This document shows positions 17,761-26,717 of a DNA stretch of 64,000 bases, piece after piece (position 1 is the first letter of the stretch; every line of letters begins with the position of its first letter). The position numbers and the translations under genes were made by a program. Under the pieces are notes generated by a model. It ran no database searches and was not told where the DNA came from. It worked only from the letters and a program-made list of their open reading frames with translations. The DNA is from Caldisericota bacterium (GTDB taxonomy: Bacteria; Caldisericota; JANLFM01): contig JANLFM010000006.1 in the NCBI GenBank assembly GCA_024655865.1, positions 17,639 to 81,638 of the forward strand, written 5' to 3'.

Positions 17761-18716
17761 AGGATACCTCCTTTCTGGAAGAGAACCACAAGCAACATCC
17801 CCAGGAGGCTCAAAGGCGCCAGGATCTTCCAGCCAAAACTGATCATCTGGTCAATGCGGATTCTGGCCACTGCAGCTTTGATGTAGGCCAAAATAAAGAT
17901 CACGATTAAGGTCTTGATCAGGTAAGCGATAAAACCAGGGATTCCTAAAAATGACTGCGCACCGCCCAGGAAAACGGCGGAAAGCAGGGAAGCACCCACA
18001 ACCATTTCCATGTCCAAAGAGAGCCTGAAGATAGCCAGGAGTCTTCCGGAATATTCCGTGAATGGCCCGGCGACCAGCTCAGTTTCCGCATCAGGGATAT
18101 CGAACGGCTTGCGCTCCAATTTCCCCTGGAGGGCTATGATTCCCACGATGAAAGCTAAAATTACCGGAATGAAGTAGAAGGGGTGAGCGAACAAAAAGGA
18201 TGGCAGGTTCTGGGAGATCTCCGAGATGTTCCAGGTTCCCAAAAGCAAAGCAGGGGTGAGGAGAGCCAGGAAAAAAGGAACCTCATAAGCGAATAGCTGA
18301 GTGAGGCACCTGATTCCCCCCAGGATACTGTAGGCCGTCGCAGAATTCCATCCTGAAAGGGAAAGCACCAAGGTGGGGATAGTCAAAAGGTAAGCCACGA
18401 TTACCAAGTCCCCCTGATAAGAGTATAGGGCCTGGGGAGACCAGACCGGAATAAAGAAAAAGGCCGTCACCACGCTGGCGAAGGCGAAATAGGGAAGGAG
18501 GGTGTAGAGGTAGTACCCAGCGGAACGGGGAACGATCACCTCCTTGGAAAAGAGCTTGATCAAGTCGGCCAGGGGTTGCCAGTAAGGAGGCCCCACTCTG
18601 TTCTGCATACGGGCATATAATTTGCGATCCAGCCATTCCGCGAAAATGGCATAAATTACCAGGAACAGGAACCCCGGAAATATTAAAAGTTGAAGGACAA
18701 AAAGCAGTTCGTTCAT
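17757..18716 (-). CDS. Membrane subunit NuoH/HycD/EchB type
   Basis: This 319-residue hydrophobic protein has about eight membrane helices and the first-loop signature EWLDRKLYARMQNRVGPPYW, characteristic of NuoH/HycD/EchB/MbhM. It anchors the hydrophilic [NiFe] module to the membrane and forms the first part of the ion path. It overlaps its neighbours by 4 bases on each side. Confidence 0.95.
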   Translation of the reverse strand: MNELLFVLQLLIFPGFLFLVIYAIFAEWLDRKLYARMQNRVGPPYWQPLADLIKLFSKEVIVPRSAGYYLYTLLPYFAFASVVTAFFFIPVWSPQALYSYQGDLVIVAYLLTIPTLVLSLSGWNSATAYSILGGIRCLTQLFAYEVPFFLALLTPALLLGTWNISEISQNLPSFLFAHPFYFIPVILAFIVGIIALQGKLERKPFDIPDAETELVAGPFTEYSGRLLAIFRLSLDMEMVVGASLLSAVFLGGAQSFLGIPGFIAYLIKTLIVIFILAYIKAAVARIRIDQMISFGWKILAPLSLLGMLLVVLFQKGGIL

Positions 18717-19888
18717 AGCGGTTTCTTTGCGATACTCCTCCTTCTCAGTTCTTCCCAGGTGAGAATCTCTCCCTCTTTTTCCCCCGCCTGTTTCAAAAGA
18801 ATCAGGCGATCAGTGCAGGAAAGGCAGGGGTCGATTGCCGCAATAATGATGGGGATGTCAGCTACTTGCTGATTCAAAAGGCAGTGCCTGATGGACATTA
18901 AATTTGCCATTGTAGGAGCGCGCACTTTCACCCTGTCCGGCTTCTCGCTTCCGTTCGCCCGCACGTAGTGGATGCATTCCCCGCGAGGGGCTTCGTAGCG
19001 AGATGTGGCTTCTCCTTGAGGAACCTTTCTGGGAACACGCGCGGTGATGGGACCTTCCGGGAGATTTTTCAGAGCGTATTTAATGATTTTCACGGATTCA
19101 AAAATCTCCCCCACCCTGACCAGTGTTCGACCCAGGACGTCACCTCTCTCAGAAGTAATTACCTGGAAGGGAATCTGGTCATAGGCGGCGTAGGGAAAAT
19201 CTCTCCTGACATCGTAGTTCACGCCTGAACCTCTGGCAGTGGGACCCACGGCGCAATAAGCAATGGCAATGTCCTTAGGGAGATACCCCACTCCGGAGAC
19301 CCGGGCGATGAACGTGCTTTCCTCCCTGGCCACCTTCTCATAATACAGGGTGCGCTCCTCCAGAATCTTTATTCCCTTGAGGGTCTCGTCGATTTCCTCC
19401 TGATTCATATCCTTGCGCACACCGCCGAAGGTGTTCATGCCGTAGTTGACTCTATTCCCGGTGATGATCTCCAAAAGGTCCATGACGATTTCCCGATCCC
19501 TCCAGGAGACCATAAAGAGAGTATCAAATCCAATTTCGTGGCCAGCGACACCCAGCCAGAGGAGGTGACTGTGGATTCTCTCCAGCTCTCCCACTACGGT
19601 GCGCAAAAATTTTGCCCGGGGTGGGACTTCCACGTTCAGGATTTTTTCCACGGCCTGCACGAAATTAGTGGCATGTGTGTGGGAGCAAATGCCACAAATT
19701 CTCTCTATCATGTATAGATCCTGGATGTAGGTTCTTTCCTCAGCAGCTTTTTCAATTCCCCGGTGGTTATAGCCCATCCGGATGTCGGCGTCCACAATTG
19801 TTTCTCCATCCAGGGTAAAGCGGAAATGAATGGGCTCTTTTAAAAGCGGGTGCTGTGGTCCAATCGGTAAAGTCAATCTTTCACTCAT
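18713..19888 (-). CDS. Group 4 [NiFe]-hydrogenase large subunit (NuoD/HycE/EchE type)
   Basis: The 391-residue protein keeps all four nickel-iron ligands: ERICGIC (Cys65 and Cys68) and DPCLSC (Cys355 and Cys358). It is therefore a true hydrogenase and not a complex I NuoD, which lacks them. Thirty residues follow the SCTDR motif, with a segment WEELRRRSIAKKPL like the cleaved tail of E. coli HycE, which points to processing by the protease at 16866. The fold is NuoD-like (MGYNHRGIEKAAEERTY). It should reduce protons with ferredoxin electrons, or oxidise H2, coupled to ion movement. Confidence 0.95.
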   Translation of the reverse strand: MSERLTLPIGPQHPLLKEPIHFRFTLDGETIVDADIRMGYNHRGIEKAAEERTYIQDLYMIERICGICSHTHATNFVQAVEKILNVEVPPRAKFLRTVVGELERIHSHLLWLGVAGHEIGFDTLFMVSWRDREIVMDLLEIITGNRVNYGMNTFGGVRKDMNQEEIDETLKGIKILEERTLYYEKVAREESTFIARVSGVGYLPKDIAIAYCAVGPTARGSGVNYDVRRDFPYAAYDQIPFQVITSERGDVLGRTLVRVGEIFESVKIIKYALKNLPEGPITARVPRKVPQGEATSRYEAPRGECIHYVRANGSEKPDRVKVRAPTMANLMSIRHCLLNQQVADIPIIIAAIDPCLSCTDRLILLKQAGEKEGEILTWEELRRRSIAKKPL

Positions 19889-20261
19889 TGCTTTTCACCT
19901 CCCCTGGTTTGAAATCCTTGCGCAAAGGGTAAACGCCTTCCGGCCAATGCTCTGGCAAGATCAATCTCCGGCCGTCGATTATGCCCTCGAATTTCACCCC
20001 CAAAAGATCCTGGATCTCCCTTTCGTAAAGGATTCCCCCAGGTAAAACAGGGGTTATAGAGGGGAGAACGGGGTTTTCTTTAGGAACTGAAGTGCGCACG
20101 TTCAAATCGCCCTCACTGCCCACAAAGTGGTAGAGGATGTAGTAATTATCGCCCTCTTCGTATCCGGAAATCGTGGAAAGAAGACGAAATGCTCCGCTCT
20201 TTAAAAACTCCTCCACCCAGTTTCGGATTTCGGAGGAATTGACATCAACCCACATGCCCAC
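19881..20261 (-). CDS. NuoC/EchD/HycE-N type subunit
   Basis: This 126-residue protein has the NuoC (30-kDa subunit) signature: EREIQDLLGVKFEGI followed by LPEHWPEGVYPLRKDF. It binds the large subunit and is fused to it in E. coli HycE, but here it is separate. It overlaps the large-subunit gene by 8 bases. Confidence 0.92.
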   Translation of the reverse strand: MGMWVDVNSSEIRNWVEEFLKSGAFRLLSTISGYEEGDNYYILYHFVGSEGDLNVRTSVPKENPVLPSITPVLPGGILYEREIQDLLGVKFEGIIDGRRLILPEHWPEGVYPLRKDFKPGEVKSNE

Positions 20262-20264
20262 TCG

Positions 20265-20693
20265 CTATCCTCCTTTCTTTAGCTTCTCCAATAGCGCGTA
20301 AACTCCCTGGATAATGGCATCGGGGCGGGGAGGGCAACCGGGGACATAGGCAGTCACGGGAATAACGTCGTCCATCCCTCCCAGGGTGTTGTAACAGCCG
20401 CGGAAAACTCCACCCGAGATTGCGCAGGCCCCTACGGCCACAACGAATTTAGGATGAGGTATCTGATCGTAAATGCGTTTCAGCCTGCTCTTGATCTGCT
20501 CATTTACGGGACCAGTGCAGACAAGGATATCTGCGTGTCTGGGAGTTCCCTTGAGGAGGATACCGAAGCGCTCTACATCGAAGCGCGGGGTAAGTGCTGC
20601 CAGAACCTCTATGTCGCACCCGTTGCACCCACCAGCATTGAAGTGGATGATCCACGGGGATGCTCTTCTTGACCATTCTACAATCTTGGACAT
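20265..20693 (-). CDS. Group 4 [NiFe]-hydrogenase small subunit (NuoB/EchC/HycG type)
   Basis: The 142 residues carry the proximal [4Fe-4S] ligands: GGCNGCD (Cys23, Cys26), VGACAISGG and VPGCPPRPD. The CxxC spacing is that of hydrogenases; complex I NuoB has two adjacent Cys for cluster N2. With the large subunit it forms the catalytic module. The gene lies 3 bases upstream of nuoC and follows the NuoA-like gene. Confidence 0.95.
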   Translation of the reverse strand: MSKIVEWSRRASPWIIHFNAGGCNGCDIEVLAALTPRFDVERFGILLKGTPRHADILVCTGPVNEQIKSRLKRIYDQIPHPKFVVAVGACAISGGVFRGCYNTLGGMDDVIPVTAYVPGCPPRPDAIIQGVYALLEKLKKGG

Positions 20694-20697
20694 TTCT

Positions 20698-21009
20698 TCA
20701 CCTCAATATTAGAGACAGAAGGGCCAGGACAATTATTCCTGCGTAAACGAGCCCCACCCAGGCCAGACCGTAGGGGAGAAGCCCCAAAAGTAAAGCCAGG
20801 ACGTGAAGCACGGTGAAAAAAAGAGCAATGGGAAAGAATACCCGGTACCCGATGAATTTTTTTTCGCCAGGTATGTCCTCGCCTCCGGCATAGGAAGTAG
20901 TAGCTTCCTCGTCGGGAGGAGCCTGGGGGGATATCCTCTTTCCTCCAAACCCCAAAAGGAGCGCCACGAGGAGGAAGAAAACAAAAGCTAAGGGAGGAAC
21001 GAAGCTCAT
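20698..21009 (-). CDS. NuoA-like small membrane subunit
   Basis: This 103-residue protein has three membrane helices and, between the first and second, a loop (YAGGEDIPGEKKFIGYRVFFP) with the layout of NuoA/NdhC. Its place immediately before the NuoB gene is also that of nuoA in complex I operons. NuoA-like subunits are not expected in the smaller Ech or Hyc complexes, so this is notable. It could be a divergent small subunit unrelated in detail to NuoA. Confidence 0.75.
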   Translation of the reverse strand: MSFVPPLAFVFFLLVALLLGFGGKRISPQAPPDEEATTSYAGGEDIPGEKKFIGYRVFFPIALFFTVLHVLALLLGLLPYGLAWVGLVYAGIIVLALLSLILR

Positions 21010-22467
21010 CTAAAACCCTCCTTTAAGCAAGGAGAAAGCCTGAGCAACCCAGCTTCTTACGGGATCAGGCTGAACTCCAAGATAGATTGTTAGAAGGCAA
21101 AGGATAACCAGAGCGACAGTCATGGCCCAGGGGACTTCCTTTATTGCGGGGACCTTTTCCGCCTTTTCCTTGCTGTATAAAACGCCGATTGCCGGGAGAT
21201 AGTAGCCCAGGGAAAGGACAGAGTTGAAAATAGCCACGAGCGACCCAGCCCAGCCCAAAGCGGTGCCGCTCTGAATACCGCTCTGATAGATCAAAAGTTT
21301 GCTCATGAATCCCGAGAAGGGGGGCACTCCAGCCAGAGAGAGAGCGGCGACCGAGAAAGTCAAAGCAGTGACGGGCATTCTCCATCCTGCACCCCTCATA
21401 TCCTCTAAATAGCCGGAGCTTAGCCGGAAAATCAGGGCTCCGGCGCAGAGGAAGGCCAGCCCTTTCATGAAGGCGTGAGTGATGATGTGAAACACGCCTC
21501 CGGTAAACCCGCTGGCTACGCCGTAGGTGGCTCCCATCCCAATTCCTAAAAGGATGTAGCCCATCTGCGCGATGGAGGAGTAAGCGAGCATCCGTTTGAG
21601 CTGCTTCTGGGTCAGGGCCATGATATTTCCCGCGGTCATTGTCAGGAGGGCAAACCAGATCAGAATTTCTCCCCAGGGGAGGCTGGCGCCCAGGGAGAGC
21701 ATTATCCTGAGCATGGTAAAAAGCCCGGTCTGAATAATGATTCCCGAAAGCATGGCAGAAATTCCCGAGGGAGCTTCAGGGTGAGCGTCGGGAAGCCAGG
21801 TATGCAGAGGGAACATAGCCGCTTTGATTCCGAAGCCAATGAGGAACAGGGTTATGGGCAACCAGATTGAGGCACCGCCAGAAGCGGTGAAGAGATAATT
21901 CAGGTCTAAATTGCCGAATTGGGCATAAACCAGGGAGATACCTAAGAGGATAAAGGCTGATCCGGTAACGGACATAACCATGAACTTGATGCCCGCCTCC
22001 ACCGGTTCCCATTTGTCCTTACGAAAAGCCACCAGGGCAAAGGAAGTAATTGAGAGAAGCTCAAAGAACAGGTAAAGGTTGAAGAGGTCATAGGCAAAGG
22101 CCAGTCCGATCACCGAAAGGACCATGAGGAGCAAAAGCGGGAAGAATTTGCTCGTTCCGGTATCCTCCTCCATGTAAACGATGGAGTAAAGGGCCACGAC
22201 GGTACCCAGGACAAGGCTGACTTCGGCCACAATCCACCCCAGGAGGTCGATCTGCCAAGAAAGGACGCCAAAAAGTAAAACCTTTTCGCTCGCTCCTGTC
22301 ATGCGGAAAAGAAGGGAGAAACTAATCAGGCTCCCCAGAAGAGCAAGAAAAGCGATTACGCCTGAGATCAGCCTCTCCCTGTGACGGAAGAGAACCCCTC
22401 CTAAATAGCTGGCGACAGCTCCCAGGACAAGCAAAGAAATTGTGGTTTCCAGGAAGGATGCACTCAC
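21010..22467 (-). CDS. Antiporter-like subunit, NuoN/MrpD type
   Basis: This 485-residue protein has about 14 membrane helices of the proton-conducting Nuo L/M/N and MrpA/D family. It shows the helix with the conserved charged site IKAAMFPLHTWLPDAHPEAPS and the earlier Glu in LFFELLSI. It is the third antiporter-like gene in series and is called N-like from its size and position after the NuoM-like gene. Confidence 0.9.
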   Translation of the reverse strand: MSASFLETTISLLVLGAVASYLGGVLFRHRERLISGVIAFLALLGSLISFSLLFRMTGASEKVLLFGVLSWQIDLLGWIVAEVSLVLGTVVALYSIVYMEEDTGTSKFFPLLLLMVLSVIGLAFAYDLFNLYLFFELLSITSFALVAFRKDKWEPVEAGIKFMVMSVTGSAFILLGISLVYAQFGNLDLNYLFTASGGASIWLPITLFLIGFGIKAAMFPLHTWLPDAHPEAPSGISAMLSGIIIQTGLFTMLRIMLSLGASLPWGEILIWFALLTMTAGNIMALTQKQLKRMLAYSSIAQMGYILLGIGMGATYGVASGFTGGVFHIITHAFMKGLAFLCAGALIFRLSSGYLEDMRGAGWRMPVTALTFSVAALSLAGVPPFSGFMSKLLIYQSGIQSGTALGWAGSLVAIFNSVLSLGYYLPAIGVLYSKEKAEKVPAIKEVPWAMTVALVILCLLTIYLGVQPDPVRSWVAQAFSLLKGGF

Positions 22468-22469
22468 CT

Positions 22470-23918
22470 TTAGCCTCCTACTTGAATGCCCAGAAGATTA
22501 AGAGCGCCCCTCACCAGTTGAAACGCTGGACCGGGGTATATTCCAAAGATGATCATAATTAAGAGACCGGCTGCCAGGGCCAAAGAGGTATTCCAGGGAG
22601 GCCTGATCACCGATCCCTCGTGCTCCTTTTGAAGTGGTCCGAAGAAGACGAACCTCACCAGGCGCAAGCCGTAAGCTGCCGTGAGCACGGAAGCCACTAA
22701 TGCCAGGGAGGCGACCAGGTAATTTGATGAAGCAAATCCTCCCGAGAATGTGAGAAACTCGGGCCAGAATCCCAGAACTGGCGGCGCTCCAAGAAGAGAA
22801 AGCATGGCCGCTGAGGCACAGACTGCAGCAAAGGGGTGTCTTTTGGCCCAGCCCCCCAGCTCGTCCAGGCGCCAGGTAGAGGCACTCTCAGCCACCAATG
22901 CCACGGAGGTAAAGAGCACGAGCTTGGTAACCGCCTGGTTCATGATGTTGAAAACCGAACCGGAGATTCCTAAAGGGACTAAAGTGGCGAACCCGAAAAG
23001 AACATATCCCATCTGGCTCATTGAGGAGTAAGCGATCATCCTCTTGGCGTTCTTCTCCGCAAGGGCCATCGCTCCTCCGTAGAACATATTCACCAGGCTA
23101 GCAATCAAAAAGGGAAGGGATAGTTTTAAGAGGGCTTCCCGGGGGAAGAAGGGAAGGAACCTGGCGAATCCGTAAATTCCCACCGAGGTCATCATGCCCA
23201 CGAGGACCAGGGTAACTGGCATGCTGGAAGTAGTGTAAGCATCCGGAAGCCAGGTGTGGAACGGGAAGATCGCCAGTTTCACGATAAATGCCATGAAGAA
23301 TAAAGCTGCCATCCAAACGAGGGTGGATACAGGCAACTTGGGTAGGAGATCCTGAAGCACGAACATGTTCGTAGTACCTAAAGTGGAATAAATCCAAAGA
23401 ATGGAGGCCAGAGTGAGTACGGCGCCGATATGGGTGATGATGAAGAACTTCAATCCCGTATAGCGCACCTTTTTGGGGTCCTCGTTCCAGTTTACAACGA
23501 GCGCCCAGGCCGGGATAAGCATCGCCTCCCAGAACACGTAAAACTGGATCAAATCCCGCGCTAAAGCCACACCCACCGTGCCGAAAAGGACAAGCAGGAT
23601 CAGGGAGTAGAAGGAAGGGGACCTCTCGTGTTCCAGGGGTTTTCTCAAAGAGTAGAGAAGGGAGTAAGCGCAGGCAAAAGAAAGCACGATCAGGACAATA
23701 GCAGTTAAATAGTCAAAGGAAAGCACCATGGTCACCCCCAGGCCCAACCCCAGATAAACGGTGAGTTTCTGGGGCAGGAGAAGGAACACGAACAAAAGCT
23801 CCAGGAGGGCGGTGACCAAAGCGAGAATCGCTGCAGTTTCCTTTTTATCTTTTGGGAACAAAAGGACAATCAGCGCCCCCAGAAGGGGAAGAAATTGTAA
23901 AACTAAGAGCTCTACCAT
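22470..23918 (-). CDS. Antiporter-like subunit, NuoM type
   Basis: This 482-residue membrane protein has the NuoM pattern: FWEAMLIPAWALV around the key Glu and the Lys-containing VKLAIFPFHTWLPDAY motif, about 14 helices. Start and stop are 2 bases from one neighbour and overlap the other by 7. It should be one of the ion-translocating channels of the complex. Confidence 0.93.
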   Translation of the reverse strand: MVELLVLQFLPLLGALIVLLFPKDKKETAAILALVTALLELLFVFLLLPQKLTVYLGLGLGVTMVLSFDYLTAIVLIVLSFACAYSLLYSLRKPLEHERSPSFYSLILLVLFGTVGVALARDLIQFYVFWEAMLIPAWALVVNWNEDPKKVRYTGLKFFIITHIGAVLTLASILWIYSTLGTTNMFVLQDLLPKLPVSTLVWMAALFFMAFIVKLAIFPFHTWLPDAYTTSSMPVTLVLVGMMTSVGIYGFARFLPFFPREALLKLSLPFLIASLVNMFYGGAMALAEKNAKRMIAYSSMSQMGYVLFGFATLVPLGISGSVFNIMNQAVTKLVLFTSVALVAESASTWRLDELGGWAKRHPFAAVCASAAMLSLLGAPPVLGFWPEFLTFSGGFASSNYLVASLALVASVLTAAYGLRLVRFVFFGPLQKEHEGSVIRPPWNTSLALAAGLLIMIIFGIYPGPAFQLVRGALNLLGIQVGG

Positions 23919-25732
23919 AGGATCAACCCCAGAATGATTAGTAAGGCAACTACAATGTAGAGCAGGTTCCAGTGCAGATCACCGGTTTGCATTTTCCTGC
24001 TTGAGATACTCAAGGCCACGCTGCCTTCTCCTGTGGCCCGGTTTATCCCCTCCATCACCTTTTCCTCAAAGAAAGTGGAAAGGAGGTTGGAGGTAGCATA
24101 AATCTGCTGAGAGAGCCAGCCGTATAAAATATCAAATCCTAAACCTACGGAAACTGCTTTGAAGAAGGCGGGAATTTTACCCTTCAGCCAGCCCAGGTTC
24201 CTGCGATAGTAAAAGATCAAAAAGCCCAATACGATTACACAGACCGTGATCAGGAAAGCTGTGGAGGAAAAGGTCTCCCTCAAAAGCTCCAGCCAGTCAA
24301 TGTGCGGAGCTTCCAGGCCTGTCCTTATCCAGGAAGTGGTCAAGGGCCCTACAAGCACCCATGAGACCAGGGAGCCCAGAGCGAGAAGCGTGAGCGGGCC
24401 GGTCATCACGACAGGCGCTTCCTTGACGTGAGCGCTGGTTCTTCTCTTTCCCCAGAACACAACGGCCGTGGTGCGCAGGGAGTAATAAGCAGTAAGGAGA
24501 GCGGCCAGCGCAGCGACGATCAAAGGCCCCCAGGAACCAGCGATCAGGCCTTCCTCTAAAATCATGTCCTTGGAAAAGAAACCGTTGAGCACGGGGAGCC
24601 CCATCAATGCCAGGGCTCCGATCAAGAAGGTGGTTCCGGTTACGGGCATGAACTTCTGGAGTCCGCCCATCTCCCTGATGTCCCTCGTTTTAAGCTCATG
24701 GATCACGGCCCCCGCACAGAGGAAAAGCAGGGCTTTGAAGATAGCGTGGGAGAAAAGGTGGAACTGGGAGGCGAAAACTCCTCCTACCCCCACAGCGAAA
24801 ACCATGTAGCCTAATTGGGAGATGGTGGAATAGGCCAGAATGCGCTTCAGGTCATTATGGAAAGCAGCCAGCAGGGAACCTAAAAGCGCGGTCAGAGCGC
24901 CAATCCACTGGATGACTACAAGCCAGGATGGAACGAGGGAAAGAAGCGGATAAACGCGAGCTAAAAGGTAGACGCCGGCGTTCACCATAGTGGCGGCGTG
25001 AATCAAAGCGGAGATCGTGGTGGGAGCTTCCATGGCGTCCGGCAGCCAGACGTGTAGCGGAAGTTGAGCCGACTTTCCCACTGCTCCCAGGATGAAGCCA
25101 AAAGCGATGAAGTTCAGGAGGGGAAGAGCGATCTTGCTGCCTTCGGCCAGTCCCTGGCTGATGGAGAAAGTCCCTGTGAAGGCATAAATTGTAAGGATGG
25201 CAGCTAAAAGCCCGATATCTCCGATCCTGGTCGTGAGGAAAGCTTTCACTCCTGCTGAGGCTGCTTTGGGATCCTTGTAGAAAAAGCCAATCAGGGCATA
25301 GGAGCACACTCCCATTACTTCCCAGAAGAAAAAGAGCGACAGAAAATTATCGGCCAGGGACATCCCGATCATAGAGGCGATGAAGAGCAAGGTGAGGGAG
25401 TAATACCGGGAGAGGTTCTCCTCGTGTTTCATGTAACCCAAGGAATAGATCAGAACCAGGAACCCGATCCAGGTGGCGATCAATGCGGGAACAACGGAGA
25501 GAGTGTCTAACTGAAATCCAGTCTTTAACACTCCGGGTAGCCATTCAAAGGATGCCGCCTGAGCACCGATCTGCCCCAGAAGGAAGAACCCGATCACCGC
25601 TGTCACGAGACCCACAAAAACGGAAAATAAAGGCACCGCCCTGGAAGCGAAGAAGTTAAGCAAAGGAACAAGGGCAGCTCCCGCAAGCGGCACGATCAAA
25701 AGCAGGAGGGGGATCATCTCTTTATTCATCAC
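23912..25732 (-). CDS. Antiporter-like subunit, NuoL type with lateral helix
   Basis: At 606 residues it matches full-length NuoL. It has the channel motifs FFFWEVMGVCSYALI and VGKSAQLPLHVWLPDAMEAPTTISA. The C-terminal third (about residues 510-606) continues with a membrane helix, a long amphipathic stretch (GFDILYGWLSQQIYATS and on) and a final helix after SSRKMQTGDLHWNLL, the layout of the lateral helix HL that spans the membrane arm in complex I. Simple Ech and Hyc enzymes have fewer antiporter subunits. Confidence 0.94.
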   Translation of the reverse strand: MMNKEMIPLLLLIVPLAGAALVPLLNFFASRAVPLFSVFVGLVTAVIGFFLLGQIGAQAASFEWLPGVLKTGFQLDTLSVVPALIATWIGFLVLIYSLGYMKHEENLSRYYSLTLLFIASMIGMSLADNFLSLFFFWEVMGVCSYALIGFFYKDPKAASAGVKAFLTTRIGDIGLLAAILTIYAFTGTFSISQGLAEGSKIALPLLNFIAFGFILGAVGKSAQLPLHVWLPDAMEAPTTISALIHAATMVNAGVYLLARVYPLLSLVPSWLVVIQWIGALTALLGSLLAAFHNDLKRILAYSTISQLGYMVFAVGVGGVFASQFHLFSHAIFKALLFLCAGAVIHELKTRDIREMGGLQKFMPVTGTTFLIGALALMGLPVLNGFFSKDMILEEGLIAGSWGPLIVAALAALLTAYYSLRTTAVVFWGKRRTSAHVKEAPVVMTGPLTLLALGSLVSWVLVGPLTTSWIRTGLEAPHIDWLELLRETFSSTAFLITVCVIVLGFLIFYYRRNLGWLKGKIPAFFKAVSVGLGFDILYGWLSQQIYATSNLLSTFFEEKVMEGINRATGEGSVALSISSRKMQTGDLHWNLLYIVVALLIILGLILW

Positions 25733-26022
25733 CCTTTCAACCTTCTCATATCGTCAGTATCAAGCGAGCTCGATTTCTCGTGGAAAGCGTAAACCAGGGC
25801 CAGAAATACTGCTACCACCATAACTTCGATAGCAATGGCAATTACTGCCAGACTCTGGGTGTAAGATAAGGAGTTGCGCAGGATGCCACTCCAGATCAAG
25901 GCAAGCGTAGCGCCTTTGCTCAGGAGTTCCAAACCAATCAGAATCTTGATCAGATTGCGCCTGGTAAGCAGGCAGAAGATGCCCAAAGCAAAAAGGGCGA
26001 AAACAAAGGGCCAGAGGTTCAT
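25729..26022 (-). CDS. NuoK/MrpC-type small membrane subunit
   Basis: This 97-residue protein has three membrane helices with the two intramembrane glutamates of NuoK/MrpC (GLELLSKGA and AIAIEVMVVA), part of the ion path between the NuoH-like and antiporter subunits. It overlaps its neighbours by 4 bases on each side. Confidence 0.93.
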   Translation of the reverse strand: MNLWPFVFALFALGIFCLLTRRNLIKILIGLELLSKGATLALIWSGILRNSLSYTQSLAVIAIAIEVMVVAVFLALVYAFHEKSSSLDTDDMRRLKG

Positions 26023-26501
26023 CTCTCTTTACTTTCCCCCTCCTTTCTCAATAACGCCAGAATGCCTAAGACTGCTGCCAGAATTACCAGAATCTGGGGC
26101 AATAAATCAAACAGCCTTACCTTCCAAAGAATTTCGCCCACCTCTCCCCAGCTGGTTTCAGGGATGATGTCCGCCAGGACTTGAGGCCAGAGCGCCTGGA
26201 AAAGAAAAAAGACCAGCGCCGCTAAAGCCAGGGAAAGGGCAAGCCATAGGGCAGCGCCCGGTTGCTTTTTTTCCTTCCTCTTCTGGAGGAAGGAAATCGT
26301 GAGCACCGCGAGCACGGTAATCAATCCTGCACCCACTGAGAGTTCAAAAGCTCCCGCCACCGGGGAATTAAGCTGGTAGAAAGCTATAGAGAGCAGGGCG
26401 GAAACCGTCGCCAGGGAGAGGACGGAAAGCAAGGTATCCCTCAAAAAGACAGCGAGAAGAGCAAAAAACAGAAGAAAACCTAAAGTGAGATAGATCATCA
26501 T
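26019..26501 (-). CDS. NuoJ/MbhD-like membrane subunit, first gene of group 4 hydrogenase operon
   Basis: This 160-residue protein has about five helices. The central motif FYQLNSPVAGAFELSVGAGLITVL resembles the third helix of NuoJ and MbhD/MrpB (DUF4040) proteins, where a pi-bulge helix gates the ion path. It is the first gene after the strong promoter at 26597-26624, with AGAGG before two adjacent ATG codons (26501 and 26498). Whether it is closer to NuoJ or to MbhD cannot be decided by eye. Confidence 0.82.
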   Translation of the reverse strand: MMIYLTLGFLLFFALLAVFLRDTLLSVLSLATVSALLSIAFYQLNSPVAGAFELSVGAGLITVLAVLTISFLQKRKEKKQPGAALWLALSLALAALVFFLFQALWPQVLADIIPETSWGEVGEILWKVRLFDLLPQILVILAAVLGILALLRKEGESKER

Positions 26502-26596
26502 TCAGGAACCTCTAAAAGATTTTTGTTTCCTTCTTTAATCTTAAAACGAGATTTCCAGAAAGTGCCGCATATCGTGTTCATCTTCGAGACCTTTTT

Positions 26597-26624
26597 ATTA
26601 TAAATTGCTTTCAAAACCTGTCAA
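26597..26624 (-). promoter_or_regulatory. Consensus sigma-70-type promoter of the group 4 hydrogenase operon
   Basis: TTGACA at 26624-26619 and TATAAT at 26602-26597 on the minus strand, both perfect, are separated by 16 bp. The predicted start gives a leader of about 90 bases before the first ATG at 26501. This is the best promoter in the window and suggests high, near-constitutive transcription. Confidence 0.85.
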
Positions 26625-26675
26625 CGTATAGGTTAAGGGGAGCTTAAAATTTAAATCCCCTTTTTCAATATTTAG

Positions 26676-26684
26676 TGGTATAAT
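26676..26684 (+). promoter_or_regulatory. Extended -10 promoter for the CHASE4 histidine kinase
   Basis: TGG-TATAAT within AGTGGTATAATGG has no good -35 at normal spacing. It is divergent from the hydrogenase promoter, 52 bp away, and the same GTGGTATAATG block occurs before the papain-like protease gene (56709). The 273 bp between 26502 and 26774 hold both promoters and a short reading frame, 26718-26759. Confidence 0.6.
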
Positions 26685-26717
26685 GGCAGAATAGATCTGG
26701 GGAGGGTCCGGTTCTTA

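Noticed and set aside
18283-18636. 117-residue minus frame inside the NuoH-like gene
   Set aside because: Same strand but different frame from a typical NuoH protein; no independent support.
18713-19888. Reading the D subunit as a complex I NuoD or as an Ehr-type relative without nickel
   Set aside because: Both CxxC motifs (65/68 and 355/358) are intact and a maturation protease is encoded nearby.
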